From contig NC_090254.1 of assembly GCF_037325665.1 (NCBI RefSeq), positions 16,852,124 through 16,916,123 on the forward strand: a stretch of DNA of 64,000 nt, written 5' to 3'. Origin of the DNA: Littorina saxatilis (lineage: Eukaryota > Mollusca > Gastropoda > Littorinimorpha > Littorinidae). The notes under the pieces are model-generated. The model was not told the origin of the DNA. It did not search any database and saw only the letters and a program-made list of their open reading frames with translations. A program made the translations under genes and the position numbers. Of the stretch, positions 1 through 10,692 are shown one piece after another (the first letter of the stretch is position 1; every line of letters starts with the position of its first letter).

Positions 1-425
1 AGCGGGACTGTTACCAGCAGAACAGTCTGAAGAATTGAGATCAACGTAATTGGAACTTTTCGCTGCTACTTTTCCAAGATCTTGAAAACTGTCGTTTGGC
101 GGTGTCCTTGTAAAGGAATCCTTTGCCTTCTCTCTGGAGATGAAACGTTTGACATTGTTGAGGTCCTGACTGCGACTTCTATCAGAAGCGTGGCTGTTAC
201 CAGCAGAACAGTCTGGAGAACTGATATCAACGTAATTGGAACTTTTCGCTGCTACTTTTCCAAGATCTTGGGAACTTTCGTTTGGCGGTGTCCTTGCAAA
301 GGAATCCTTTGATTCTTCTCTGCTGATGGAACGTTTGACATTGTTGAGGTCTTGTCTGCGACTTCTATCAGTAGCGGGACTGTTACCAGAACCGTCTGGA
401 CCGCGGCTGAGGGGTGTACCTTTTT
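1..425 (-). repeat. 186 bp in-frame tandem repeat inside the partial CDS
   Basis: Positions 1, 187 and 373 start the same sequence (agcg.g.ctgttaccag), a period of 186 bp or 62 codons. Two full units and the start of a third are visible, and the array continues off the left edge. Units differ by scattered substitutions that keep the frame. Confidence 0.9.
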
Positions 426-1041
426 CAACAAGAAATTCAGTTCTTGCAGGCGAGTCTTTTCTGTCGGAATGTTCAGCTGGCTTATTCGTTATAAATATAC
501 TGATTTCTCTCACCGATTCGTTCCGACTGCTTTGAAAGCCTTCGCTTTTGCTCATATATGGGACGTTGGTAAACGGATCTGGCAGGAGGTCGCCTGGGAT
601 TTTACGAGGTTGGACCGTGCTTTCAAGTGAATACACGCTATTATGTGGCGCTCTAAAGTCACTCCCCTCACTGTGTCCAGCTCCCTCTCTGCGGCTTTCT
701 CTTTCTCTACCTTCATCGATGACAGGCCCGTCGTCCCAACCGTTACTGATGAAGATCTCGAAGACGGCCTCCTGCTGGTCTGGTGGGAAGTGACTGTGTT
801 TGCTGATCTGATCAACCACGTTCTGCAGCTCTTTAGTCATGTCACGCCTCTTCTTGGGGCTGGGCAACAATTCTCGTTCCACTGAGGGAATATCAGTGCA
901 CCGGGGAGCTCTCACGAACACGCAGATCTCCTCCCACGATAGGATCACCGGAGAGCCAACGTTGATGCTTCTTCTGCAACCAGTGATTACGGTTTCGCTG
1001 TACGTTTGTTTCAAAGTCGGGTCTTCTGTTTCTTCCATCAT
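1..1041 (-). CDS. Unrecognised protein, 5' part (runs off the left edge)
   Basis: Reading from the first ATG of an ATG-ATG pair (A at 1041), this frame is open for 347 codons to the window edge; an in-frame TGA lies just upstream of the start. Residues 1-60 look folded, with a hydrophobic block SPVILSWEEICVFVRAP. They are followed by a basic patch (PKKRRD) and a short charged helix-like stretch. From about residue 115 the protein is rich in Ser, Asp, Arg and Asn and looks disordered. The last part consists of 62-residue near-identical units with the core QDLNNVKR and RTPPN.S.QDLGKVAAKSS. The frame is kept through every unit, which argues for real coding. I do not recognise the family. The hydrophobic block faintly recalls the strand before Walker A in ABCG-type ATPases, but no Walker motif lies in the window, so this is weak. 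An upstream 5' UTR exon is possible. Confidence 0.7.
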   Translation of the reverse strand, partial: MMEETEDPTLKQTYSETVITGCRRSINVGSPVILSWEEICVFVRAPRCTDIPSVERELLPSPKKRRDMTKELQNVVDQISKHSHFPPDQQEAVFEIFISNGWDDGPVIDEGRERESRREGAGHSEGSDFRAPHNSVYSLESTVQPRKIPGDLLPDPFTNVPYMSKSEGFQSSRNESVREISIFITNKPAEHSDRKDSPARTEFLVEKGTPLSRGPDGSGNSPATDRSRRQDLNNVKRSISREESKDSFARTPPNESSQDLGKVAAKSSNYVDISSPDCSAGNSHASDRSRSQDLNNVKRFISREKAKDSFTRTPPNDSFQDLGKVAAKSSNYVDLNSSDCSAGNSPA

Positions 1042-1295
1042 ATTCACGATGTTTTCGATTTTTCAGAAGATGTCCACCTATGTAGGCTATCTGAATCTTG
1101 GATCTCCTCAAAAACCTACTGTTGTAAGTCAGAAGACTTTTCTCAGTGTAATGGTTTTTCGACACTGGGTAATTTCTCTACCATTCCAGGATTCGAGTTT
1201 GGTAGTAAGAAGTGTTGGATTTCTAGTAGTGGCGGAAATGGAAAGAAAAGATTTCATGCTGAGATTTGGAATGTGACGTCATTTGAGGTTTTACG

Positions 1296-1555
<260 letters not shown>

Positions 1556-1701
1556 TGAAAGCTGGTCGGTCTCACAAATCAATATATATATATATATACT
1601 AGAGAGAATACCACATGGCTTGCTGTGTCGTACCAGATTTACACGAGTTGTTTTTTTAAATATTGAACTGCGAGCGAAAGCGAGCTGTTCACTATACCCA
1701 A

Positions 1702-1842
1702 TATTGACGGACTGTGTGATGATATCTTCTGCTATGGTCTGTTGAGACAGTGATATCAAAATCGAGACCGGAGGTCGAGATTTTGATATCACTGTCGAAA
1801 CAGACCAATAGCAGAAGATATCATCACACAGTCTGTCAATGT
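1702..1842. repeat. Near-perfect palindrome (foldback element)
   Basis: Two arms of about 68 bp meet around position 1770. The left arm includes cagtgatatcaaaatcgaga, and the right arm carries its reverse complement with a few mismatches. It could form a long hairpin. No ORF is present. Confidence 0.9.
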
Positions 1843-2055
1843 TAGATATATTGCTAATTCTCTGGACATGTTGTATTTACTGTAAATAAATTACAAAAGT
1901 ATTTGTCTCAGTTTTGGCTGTTCCATATCCTTCCCTCTGATTATTATTTCTTTTTGTTCACTCTTTTTTTGTACTTTTCAGTATTTCCAAATGTCTTTTC
2001 TTTCAAAAAGTCTTTAGTCACTTGCTCAACTAAATTCTGGGATCATTACATTACC

Positions 2056-2197
2056 CGCTATTACGAGCTAGTCGTGTGACAGAGAGTTTTCTTGCACACG
2101 AGACTGTAGATGTTTCACGACGGCTTTAGCCGGAGTGAAACAGCAGCAGTCGAGTGTGCAAGAAAACTCTCTGTCACACGACTAGCTCGTAATGGCG
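2056..2197. repeat. Foldback element
   Basis: Arms of about 48 bp (left cgctattacgagctagtcgt, right its near-exact reverse complement ending at 2197) flank a ~45 bp centre. Non-coding, MITE-like. Confidence 0.88.
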
Positions 2198-2327
2198 ATT
2201 ATGTCTCACAGCTTCAACAGAGGAGAGAACAAACACATTTTGCGTACTCACGCTTGATAAACCTAAACACAGGAGCAGCCATTGTGGAGAGATCTACTTT
2301 TTGACGAAAGTGACCGAACAACTATAA

Positions 2328-3051
2328 ACAAGTCGCGTAAGGCGAAAATACAATATTTAGTCAAGTAGCTGCCATTTTTCAGCAAGACCGTATACTCGTA
2401 GCATCGTCAGTCCACCGCTCATGGCAAAGGCAGTGAAATTGACAAGAAGAGCGGGGTAGTAGTTGCGCTAAGAAGGATAGCACGCTTTTCTGTACCTCTC
2501 TTTGTTTTAACTTTCTGAGCGTGTTTTTAATCCAAACATATCATATCTATATGTTTTTGGAATCAGGAACCGACAAGGAATAAGATGACAGTGTTTTAAA
2601 ATTGATTTGGACAATTTAATTTTGATAATAATTTTTATATATTTAATTTTCAGAGCTTGTTTTTAATCCAAATATAACATATTTATATGTTTTTGGAATC
2701 AGCAAATGATGGAGAATAAGATAAACGTAAATTTGGATCGTTTTATAAATTTTTATTTGTATTTACAATTTTCCGATTTTTAATGACCAAAGTCATTAAT
2801 TAATTTTTAAGCCACCAAGCTGAAATGCAATACCGAACCCCGGGCTTCGTCGAAGATTACTTGACCAAAATTTGAACCAATTTGGTTGAAAAATGAGGGC
2901 ATGACAGTGCCGCCTCAACTTTCACGAAAAGCCGGATATGACGTCATCAAAGACATTTATCAAAAAAATGAAAAAAACGTTCGGGGATTTCATACCCAGG
3001 AACTCTCATGTCAAATTTCATAAAGATCGGTCCAGTAGTTTAGTCTGAATC

Positions 3052-3088
<37 letters not shown>

Positions 3089-3170
3089 ACACACACGCAC
3101 GCACATACACCACGACCCTCGTTTCGATTCCCCCTCGATGTTAAAATATTTAGTCAAAACTTGACTAAAT
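2328..3170 (+). repeat. Dispersed ~850 bp repeat, copy 1
   Basis: Begins acaagtcgcgtaaggcgaaa and ends with a perfect hairpin of 10 bp arms, ATTTAGTCAA and TTGACTAAAT. An internal (AC)n run lies near the 3' end (3057-3103). There is no coding capacity. Four copies occur in the window. The class is uncertain: a non-autonomous DNA element, possibly with Helitron-like ends, is my best guess. Confidence 0.85.
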
Positions 3171-4350
3171 ATAAATGACGTCTCGGTATATGTGAATGAC
3201 GTCACAGTCATCGTCACAGTCTGTATCTTTTGAAGCATCGCAATCTCCATGACGTCTTTCTGTGTCTGCATCCGCGAAATGTTTGTTCTTTCCGGGATCT
3301 TTGTCATCTATGTTCAGAACTCTGTCCTTATTAACAGGCCTCCTGAGCGAGCCACTTTCCAAGGGAAGCTAAATTCGCGTATGGAAACAGTACTGTCGTC
3401 TGGGATGCCGTTCTCAGTATTCTCAGCGTTGAAGAATTTGTAAAGAGAGGAAACGATAACAGCAGGAGAAATAAAAGTCGTGTGTGCATTTTGGGGTTTT
3501 TGGAGGGACAATTTCGAGTTTGAATCCGTTCTTGCACATGCTCCAAAGCGTGTAACATACAATCTTGCACACGTTTGCTTTAGTAGTGGCAAAGAAGGAA
3601 AGCGTGTGACATTTTCATATATATTTGTTTGTTTTTAAATTTAGGTGTTTTTGTTTTTGAAGTGGGGAAGCAATAAAGAGGTCGTCGATATCAAAACTGA
3701 TATCGACGGAAATGTCGTCGATATCACTTTTGCACTGAACTCAGTTTTGCCCAATTGACCAATGGAAATCCACGTAACATATGAAATAGCAATATTTTGA
3801 AAAAGCAACGAGTGTAAATCTGGTACGACACAGCAAGCCATGTAGTATCCTGTTTATCCTACATACTGTACTTACGTGTATTTTACTGAAAATGTCATGC
3901 AGTCAAGGCAGCTAAATTGAAGACGCTTGTTTTGGAACCTCGATCTCTTCTAAAGCCGCGTGCAATCTATTATGTCAAAGCAAAGAAACGTCACTCTGAA
4001 AGTGTGGCGTGACGTGTTAGTTCTAAAGATTCATCGAGGGTAATTAGCGAGCGCAATTTTTGTTTCTATAATGACGTTTGTCTCGGTGACTTTGGCATCA
4101 TAAGCAGTAGAAAAACAGGTCCCTGCCAGACTTGCTTGACATGACCTCATTTACATGATATACACACGTGTGATTTGAACGATTATTATCTCACGGGTGT
4201 CTCTCTCACGTATGTAGGATAAATAGCGGCCGGAAACCCTCAAATGGAGACAGCTGGGTAAAATATATAGGCCTATATGCATGAAGCAGACGCTGTGAGA
4301 TTCAACGACTGATACTCGGATAGGCTAACACATTTTGGTTGTTTCTTTGT

Positions 4351-4376
4351 TTTGTTGTTGTTGTTGTTGTTGTTTT
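4351..4376 (+). repeat. (TTG)n microsatellite
   Basis: Short trinucleotide run in gene-free sequence. Nothing else is seen between the composite repeat and the next ~850 bp repeat copy. Confidence 0.9.
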
Positions 4377-4759
4377 TGTTTCAAGTTGTTTTTTTCCTTT
4401 CATACTTTTGTTTTCCCTTTCTCTGTCAGGTTGTAACTGTTGTTGTGTCGGAGACTGTTGTGGGTCTGCAGACTCAGGTATGCCTAAATAATTGGCAAAG
4501 GGCAGTACATGTACAGTGTCGGCCTCTCTTCAGTTAAAAGCTAATATGAGTAAAAGTTATATCATTGCGTTTGTAGAAACGGAGGAAGTGCCAGGAATGA
4601 TGTTGTATGTGGAGAAACAAACAGATATCCCATATATTTGCCGAATTCTGTTTTAAGATGTATTACTGTAGTTATTCGGGTTGCAATTATTAAGGATGGA
4701 CGGTCACAGGTTGCCTCATAAATCATATTTAATGTTGTATAAAATCGACGAGAATGGTA

Positions 4760-5481
4760 ACAAGTCGCGTAAGGCGAAATTACTACATTTAGTCAAGCTG
4801 TGGAACTCGCAGAATGAAATTGAACGTAGTCCGCCGCTAGCTATAGTGCAAAAGGCAGTGAAAGTGACGAGCCTGTTTGGCGCGGCAGCGGTTGCGCTGT
4901 GCTTCATAGCACGCTTTACTGTACCTCTCTTCGTTTTAACTTTCTGAGCGTGTTTTTAATCCAAACATATCATATCTATATGTTTTTGGAATCAGGAACC
5001 GACAAGGAATAAGATGAAATAGTTTTTAAATCGATTTCGGAAATTTAATTTTGATCATAATTTTTATATTTTTAATTTTCAGAGATTGTTTTTAATCCAA
5101 ATATAACATATGTATATGTTTTTGGAATCAGAAAATGACGAAGAATAAGATGAAATTGTTTTTGGATCGTTTAATAAAAAAACAATTTTAATTACAAGTT
5201 TCCGATTTTTAATGACCAAACTCACTCATTAGTTTTTAAGCCACCAAGCTGAAATGCAATACCGAAGTCCGGCCTTCGTCGAAGATTGCTTTGCCAAAAT
5301 TTCAATCAATTTAATTGAAAAATGAGGGTGTGACAGTGCCGCCTCAACTTTTACAAAAAGCCGGATATGACGTCATCAAAGGTATTTATCGAAAAAAAGA
5401 AAAAAAAATTCCGGGGATATCATACCCAGGAACTCTCATGTCAAATTTCATAAAGATCGGCCCAGTAGTTTAGTCTGAATC

Positions 5482-5536
<55 letters not shown>

Positions 5537-5633
5537 ACACACACACACACACACTGTGACACACTCATACACCACGACCCTCGTCTCGATTCCCCCCTCT
5601 ATGTTAAAACATTTAGTCAAAACTTGACTAAAT
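4760..5633 (+). repeat. Dispersed ~850 bp repeat, copy 2
   Basis: Same ends and body as copy 1, with a longer (AC)n tract at 5486-5556. It is more diverged in its 5' part than copies 1 and 3. It ends 3 bp before the next copy starts, making a head-to-tail pair. Confidence 0.85.
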
Positions 5634-5636
5634 GTA

Positions 5637-6494
5637 ACAAGTCGCGTAAGGCGAAAATACAATATTTAGTCAAGTAGCTGTCGAACTCACAGAATGAAAC
5701 TGAACGCAATGCCATTTTTCAGCAAGACCGTATACTCGTAGCATCGTCAGTCCACCGCTCATGGCAAAGGCAGTGAAATTGACAAGAAGAGCGGGGTAGT
5801 AGTTGCGCTAAGAAGGATAGCACGCTTTTCTGTAGCTCTCTTTGTTTTAACTTTCTGAGCGTGTTTTTAATCCAAACATATCATATCTATATGTTTTTGG
5901 AATCAGGAACCGACAAGGAATGAGATGAAAGTGTTTTTAAATTGATTTGGACAATTTAATTTTGATAATAATTTTTATATATTTAATTTTCAGAGCTTGT
6001 TTTTAATCCGAATATAACATATTTATATGTTTTTGGAATCAGCAAATGATGGAGAATAAGATAAACGTAAATTTGGATCGTTTTATAAATTTTTATTTTT
6101 TTTTACAATTTTCCGATTTTTAATGACCAAAGTCATTAATTAATTTTTAAGCCACCAAGCTGAAATGCAATACCGAACCCCGGGCTTCGTCGAAGATTAC
6201 TTGACCAAAATTTCAACCAATTTGGTTGAAAAATGAGGGCGTGACAGTGCCGCCTCAACTTTCACGAAAAGCCGGATATGACGTCATCAAAGACATTTAT
6301 CAAAAAAATGAAAAAAACGTTCGGGGATTTCATACCCAGGAACTCTCATGTCAAATTTCATAAAGATCGGTCCAGTAGTTTAGTCTGAATCGCTCTACAC
6401 ACACACACACACACACAGACAGACGCACATACACCACGACCCTCGTTTCGATTCCCCCTCGATGTTAAAATATTTAGTCAAAACTTGACTAAAT
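5637..6494 (+). repeat. Dispersed ~850 bp repeat, copy 3
   Basis: Nearly identical to copy 1 over most of its length, but it keeps a ~30 bp segment after the 5' end that copy 1 lacks. It abuts copy 2. Confidence 0.87.
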
Positions 6495-6926
6495 ATAAAA
6501 AGAACCATTGTCCAATGTCCAGTACGGTTGCTTTTGTGTGTGTGGTTGAATCGGTGCGGTGTCCATGAAAAAGATGTGTTGCGTGTTTTCGGGAAAGGCT
6601 AATTGATTGCAGATGGCAAGACTTGAATGGGATTATCATGTGCAAAACAGAGATCGATTTGCTGCTTATCGAACAGTTTGTACTGTGCTTGACATTTAAC
6701 CTTATCTTTTGTCAAATATGGATAGCCATTTAAAATGTATTATGAATAAGTTTTGCTTCGGTATTTGAGAACCTAATTAGCTGTGCACGCCTGCTGGATA
6801 TAAAAGACAGGATGCAATGATATTTTATGCAACTCTTTTCAGTGTTCACAGCCTTTCATAAGGGGTAATAGCGTAATGAAATAAATCATTTGCGTCAGTG
6901 TGTCTTGTTGTTGTTGTTGATGATGA

Positions 6927-6972
<46 letters not shown>

Positions 6973-8470
6973 GCTGCTGCTGCTGCTGCAAGCATACTGA
7001 GTCACTTTAGCAGGTAGAACAAAAGAAACCGTGCGTACGCGGCAGCACTGAGCTTCTAGCGGCGGGGTGGACGAAGGGAGGCAACCACGGTAATTCCCGT
7101 TTTTGTGGTTATCTCTCCTTGCTTGTTTTTATTGCCAGAGGGCGTTTAGGGATAATTAGGGTGCGCTCCCCTTCTGAAGCAGATGTCTGCAGTAAACATC
7201 GAAGCAGAATCTCAAAATCACCGGATTTTAGTGTTAAAAACTGGGTCCTTCTCGTAGTTAAATTAGCTGCTTGCACTTGAATCGAATAAGGTAGGTTAAA
7301 CGGTGTGCAGGCAGTATGTTTCGTAGAGCGTATGCGTGCGAACTGTTCGGCTTTTTGTGTGTAGTTCTCTGAATTTTTTCATTATTATTATTTTCAATTT
7401 TGGCCTGTCACAGAATCTGTTTTCTTTCCATTTTGGAACTGTATGAGAACGACCCTTGTCTTCTTTTCAGGTAGTCTAATTGTAATACTTGGATTGCTTC
7501 AGGTTTGAACGGCTTTAAGAGTCTGGGTCATTAGAATAGAAACGATGATTGCGCATGCAGTGTTAAAAGAACAGTCTCTGATGAAGAAGTCTTTCAATCT
7601 TAGTTTTAATGGGGGGGGGGGGGGGGGGGGGGGCGGGGGGGATGATCTGCTCACCTGTAGCTTTATATATATATGCATAATAATGGTTGTGAAAATGTTT
7701 AATTGGGAAAGAGTCGATGTGATGTCTTAATGTTCAGCAAATTTTTGGTAATGTTGAACTTTAGCGTGTTTAATTCATACATAGGCTATATTGGCTCATA
7801 ATGCAGAGGCATTAATTTGATTAAATCATTTTGAAGTCACGGAATGAACTGTAGGAATAAACTGTAAGAATGCATTTTGTTTACATGCGTCAAAGAAGGA
7901 ATTATCCGTGTAAGCCCACGGGGAGGTAACTGTCGTTTAATTGATATCCATTGGTTGACAACGTACGCATTTTCGCGTCATTTTTGTTGATCAAACAACC
8001 AAAGTAATTAATTATGCTTAAGTTTGGAGCTCAATCCATCAATTAATTTCACGACAAATGTTTTTTGGCTTGATTACAGTGATCGGCTTAATTGTTGTAT
8101 CAAAAATAAGTAAAGAATGCCACTGGATTCTGAGCTATGAGCCTATGAAGTTAATTAACATGCTTAAGTTCAACATTACCAAATGTTTGATGATCCAGTC
8201 ATGAACTGATGCATTTAAACATAATGGTATTAATGGTTGACAATGTACAAAGCACTAGGTTTTGATAAGAATGTTTTTCTGCTCTTAGATTATCTCTCAA
8301 TTTGAATTAGTAAATTATATAGAGGCAGCTTTCAGCAGAGCTAGAATTGAATGATTTCACAAAGTGATTTTTAATGATTCATTGACATAGCTGCATGCAT
8401 ATGATGTTGACAACTCCTGTGAACAGCAAACAAAAAACGCACAAGATCGAATGATCGAAGAGCTCCTATG
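6495..8470. other. Gene-free stretch with simple repeats
   Basis: No convincing coding region is seen. It holds a (GTT)n/(GAT)n/(CTG)n trinucleotide tract at about 6905-6988 and a long G run at 7612-7641. The rest is AT-rich single-copy-looking DNA. It could include the promoter or a 5' UTR exon of the zinc-finger gene at 10.7 kb, but I see no decisive signal. Confidence 0.5.
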
Positions 8471-8654
8471 CAGGGGTGTTGCTAGACATTTTCATGTTGG
8501 GACATTTGGCCGAAACTGTCAGAAAGCGCTTTAGGACATCTTGGAAAATTTTCGGCTATTATTTTGGCTCATACAAAGTCACCGCAACATTGAAGCACAA
8601 GACTCAAGAGGGGAACACCAATACATACAATAATTGTCTTAGGAACACAGATTA

Positions 8655-9075
8655 CAGGGGCGGAGCAGTTAAGCCAGAGGGGGGGGGGGGGGGTGTTACA
8701 ACCTGGGGTCCAGGGTCCCGTTGGGGGGTCTGGAGGGCTAAGCCCCCCTGAAGCAGAAGAATTTTAGCTATTTTATAAACAATTTGTGGCTTATCCTCGA
8801 TTTTAAACATGATCAACTGGTGTCAGCAGCCACTCATTATTTCTTTTAACGTTAGTATTAAATAATGGCAATTTATCTTCACTGATATCTGCTCCCGACA
8901 TCATATAGTATGGTTAGAAGGAAGACATGTCGCATACTGTGACAATTAAACAATTAACTCTTCCCCCGGCTTTACAGACAGAAAAAAAAATAATTCACAG
9001 ACAGGATCTTTTTTTTTTGGGGGGGAGGGGGGGGGGGTCCGGAACCCTTGTAACAACCCCCCTAATCTGCCCCTG
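8655..9075. mobile_element. Short hAT-like non-autonomous element, nested
   Basis: Ends CAGGGGCGGA and TCTGCCCCTG with an exact 5 bp duplication GATTA on both sides (8650-8654 and 9076-9080). It is 421 bp long, non-coding and contains G-rich runs. It sits inside the element at 8471-9865. Confidence 0.82.
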
Positions 9076-9131
9076 GATTATACGTTGCATACTCCAACTG
9101 AAACAACAGACACCAGTTCTCTGAAACTTTT

Positions 9132-9500
9132 TCAAACCTTTAACTTAAATTTCTTGAAAGTAGAACTCTTCCAATCTTCATTATCTTGTGCAAATCTTGA
9201 CAAGCCTTGGGAAACATGACTGGCAAAACACCAATAAAAGACCGTGTATGGTGAGCTATTTGCTTGGAAACCACGATTTGGAGGACGCTTTTCATTCTCT
9301 GGCTCAGCAGATTTTGATTCGCGGTGACTATCGTCTGCTATGTCGTCTGCTTCGATCGACTCGAACACTACTAGTACTACCACTCACACTGACACTGTCC
9401 ACATTCGCGGTGTTCCTGTCATTTTGTCCGGAATCACTTACCTTGGCGAAGGGTAGCAAACCTTGGCCAATTTAGTTTTTTTCTTTTTTGGTTGCGACAT
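9132..9500 (-). pseudogene. hAT transposase N-terminal remnant
   Basis: On the minus strand an ATG near 9500 gives MSQPKKKKTKLAKVCYPSPR, followed directly by a splice-donor-like GTAAGTG. Further on, in another frame, comes FYWCFASHVSQGLSRFAQDN and then EDWKSSTFKKF. The second stretch resembles the TTF-type zinc-finger region of hAT transposases of the ZNF862/C17orf113 kind. There is no single open frame, so it is treated as a decayed exon pair. The first part recurs at 51.3-51.5 kb. Confidence 0.5.
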
Positions 9501-9991
9501 GATGTTCAAATCCAAATCGAAAGCACTGACTGACTGATAAACTATCGCAAACCGGTGAACGCAAACGCTGAGAGTGTGGCTTCCCTCTGGCAACTATAAT
9601 TTTTGGCAATGGCTTCCGTTCAAAACATTGATGTTTCCTTTTTGGTATTCGCGAAGGAAATAAACATCAGTCAGTTAATTAAGTACATGACGGAAGCAAT
9701 TTTAGCAATCAAAGCCTGACCAATACAAAAAACTGGACAAACTTTGCCTTTGGCTGATTTAGGCGAATACTCTTCAGACATTTGGCCGATAGGGACATGA
9801 AAGTTTTGGCCAAAGTAAAAAAAAATCGGCGATTGGCCGAAGGGCCGACCCAAACGACACCCCTGCCATGCAAGTATAGCTGCTACGTTTTTGTTGTATT
9901 AACATGTTGCGCTTTAGAACCAATTTCTACGCTGTTACGCCAAGCTTAAAATTGGACATGCACAAACAGGTTGCTTTTTTGTTGTGAGTCT

Positions 9992-10220
9992 TTAGGCCAA
10001 AAAAAAAAAAGGTCTGTTTACGGTAACCCGACCGACCCTAGTTTTTTCGCGCGACCCTAGACTTTTTTTTGGCATTTGGGGGAGAAAAAAAAAATCTTGG
10101 TTTTTTTGGCAAAATAACGTAAAAATATGGTTTTTGGGGGAGAAAAAAAATCCCGACCTACCGACCCTATTTTTTGGGCCTATGTTACCGTAAACAGACC
10201 TATTTTGTTTTTTGGCCTTA
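9992..10220. repeat. MITE with GGCC-A-rich ends, copy 1 of 3
   Basis: Inverted ends contain ggtctgtttacggtaac and its reverse complement, each bordered by A/T runs and taggcc/ggccta. The centre carries repeated ccgaccctattttt motifs. Two more copies lie at 23.6 kb and 40.3 kb. Confidence 0.88.
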
Positions 10221-10692
10221 AAGTTCTGATTCTAAATCCGTGTCGCGGTCAGAATATGGGTCATAAATCAATTTCCACTCTGAAAAATAGCACTGTATGC
10301 AGATGTACATTTGATTTGAAATAATGTTACTGCTTACTAAATAAACTATTTGCACGAAATAGCTTAAATGCGGATGTACGAATACATTTTAGACAGTACT
10401 TTAAAACCATTTGCTACGTTGAAAAATTCCCCCCAAAATTGAATTGCTACGTACACTTGAGACTTTAATTCACAAGGGTTGGCGGGTCTGAGAATGAAAA
10501 TAATACATACTGTAGTACAATATACATATAATACAATACATTGTTCTTTTTCATGAAGCACATTCATCATGCTGAAAATAATGCAGTGACTTGCTTTGAA
10601 AGTACATGTATGCAGTAATAACACATGCTTGTCAAAAATTGAAACCATTGTCGTTCAAATTTCTCTTGCAGACTAATTGACAACCAACAGTC

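Larger units (their letters stand above)
1604..4223 (+). repeat. Interrupted copy of a composite inverted-repeat element
   Basis: The left part (about 1604-1696, including atggcttgctgtgtcgtacc) and right part (about 3795-4223) match the two halves of a compact copy at 59775-60293. In the compact copy the same sequence forms a foldback followed by a 371 bp module. Here the halves are 2.1 kb apart, with two palindromes and one ~850 bp repeat between them. The 371 bp module (3853-4223) has TTTATCCTACATAC at one end and its reverse complement at the other. Confidence 0.75.
8471..9865. mobile_element. hAT-like transposon, degenerate, host of a nested element
   Basis: Ends are CAGGGGTGT and ACACCCCTG. 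They are flanked by CTATG (8466-8470) and CCATG (9866-9870), a 5 bp target duplication with one mismatch, as in the hAT5 group. Both subterminal regions contain acatttggccga. The minus strand inside keeps a worn transposase N-terminal region. A second hAT-like element is inserted at 8655-9075. Confidence 0.7.
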
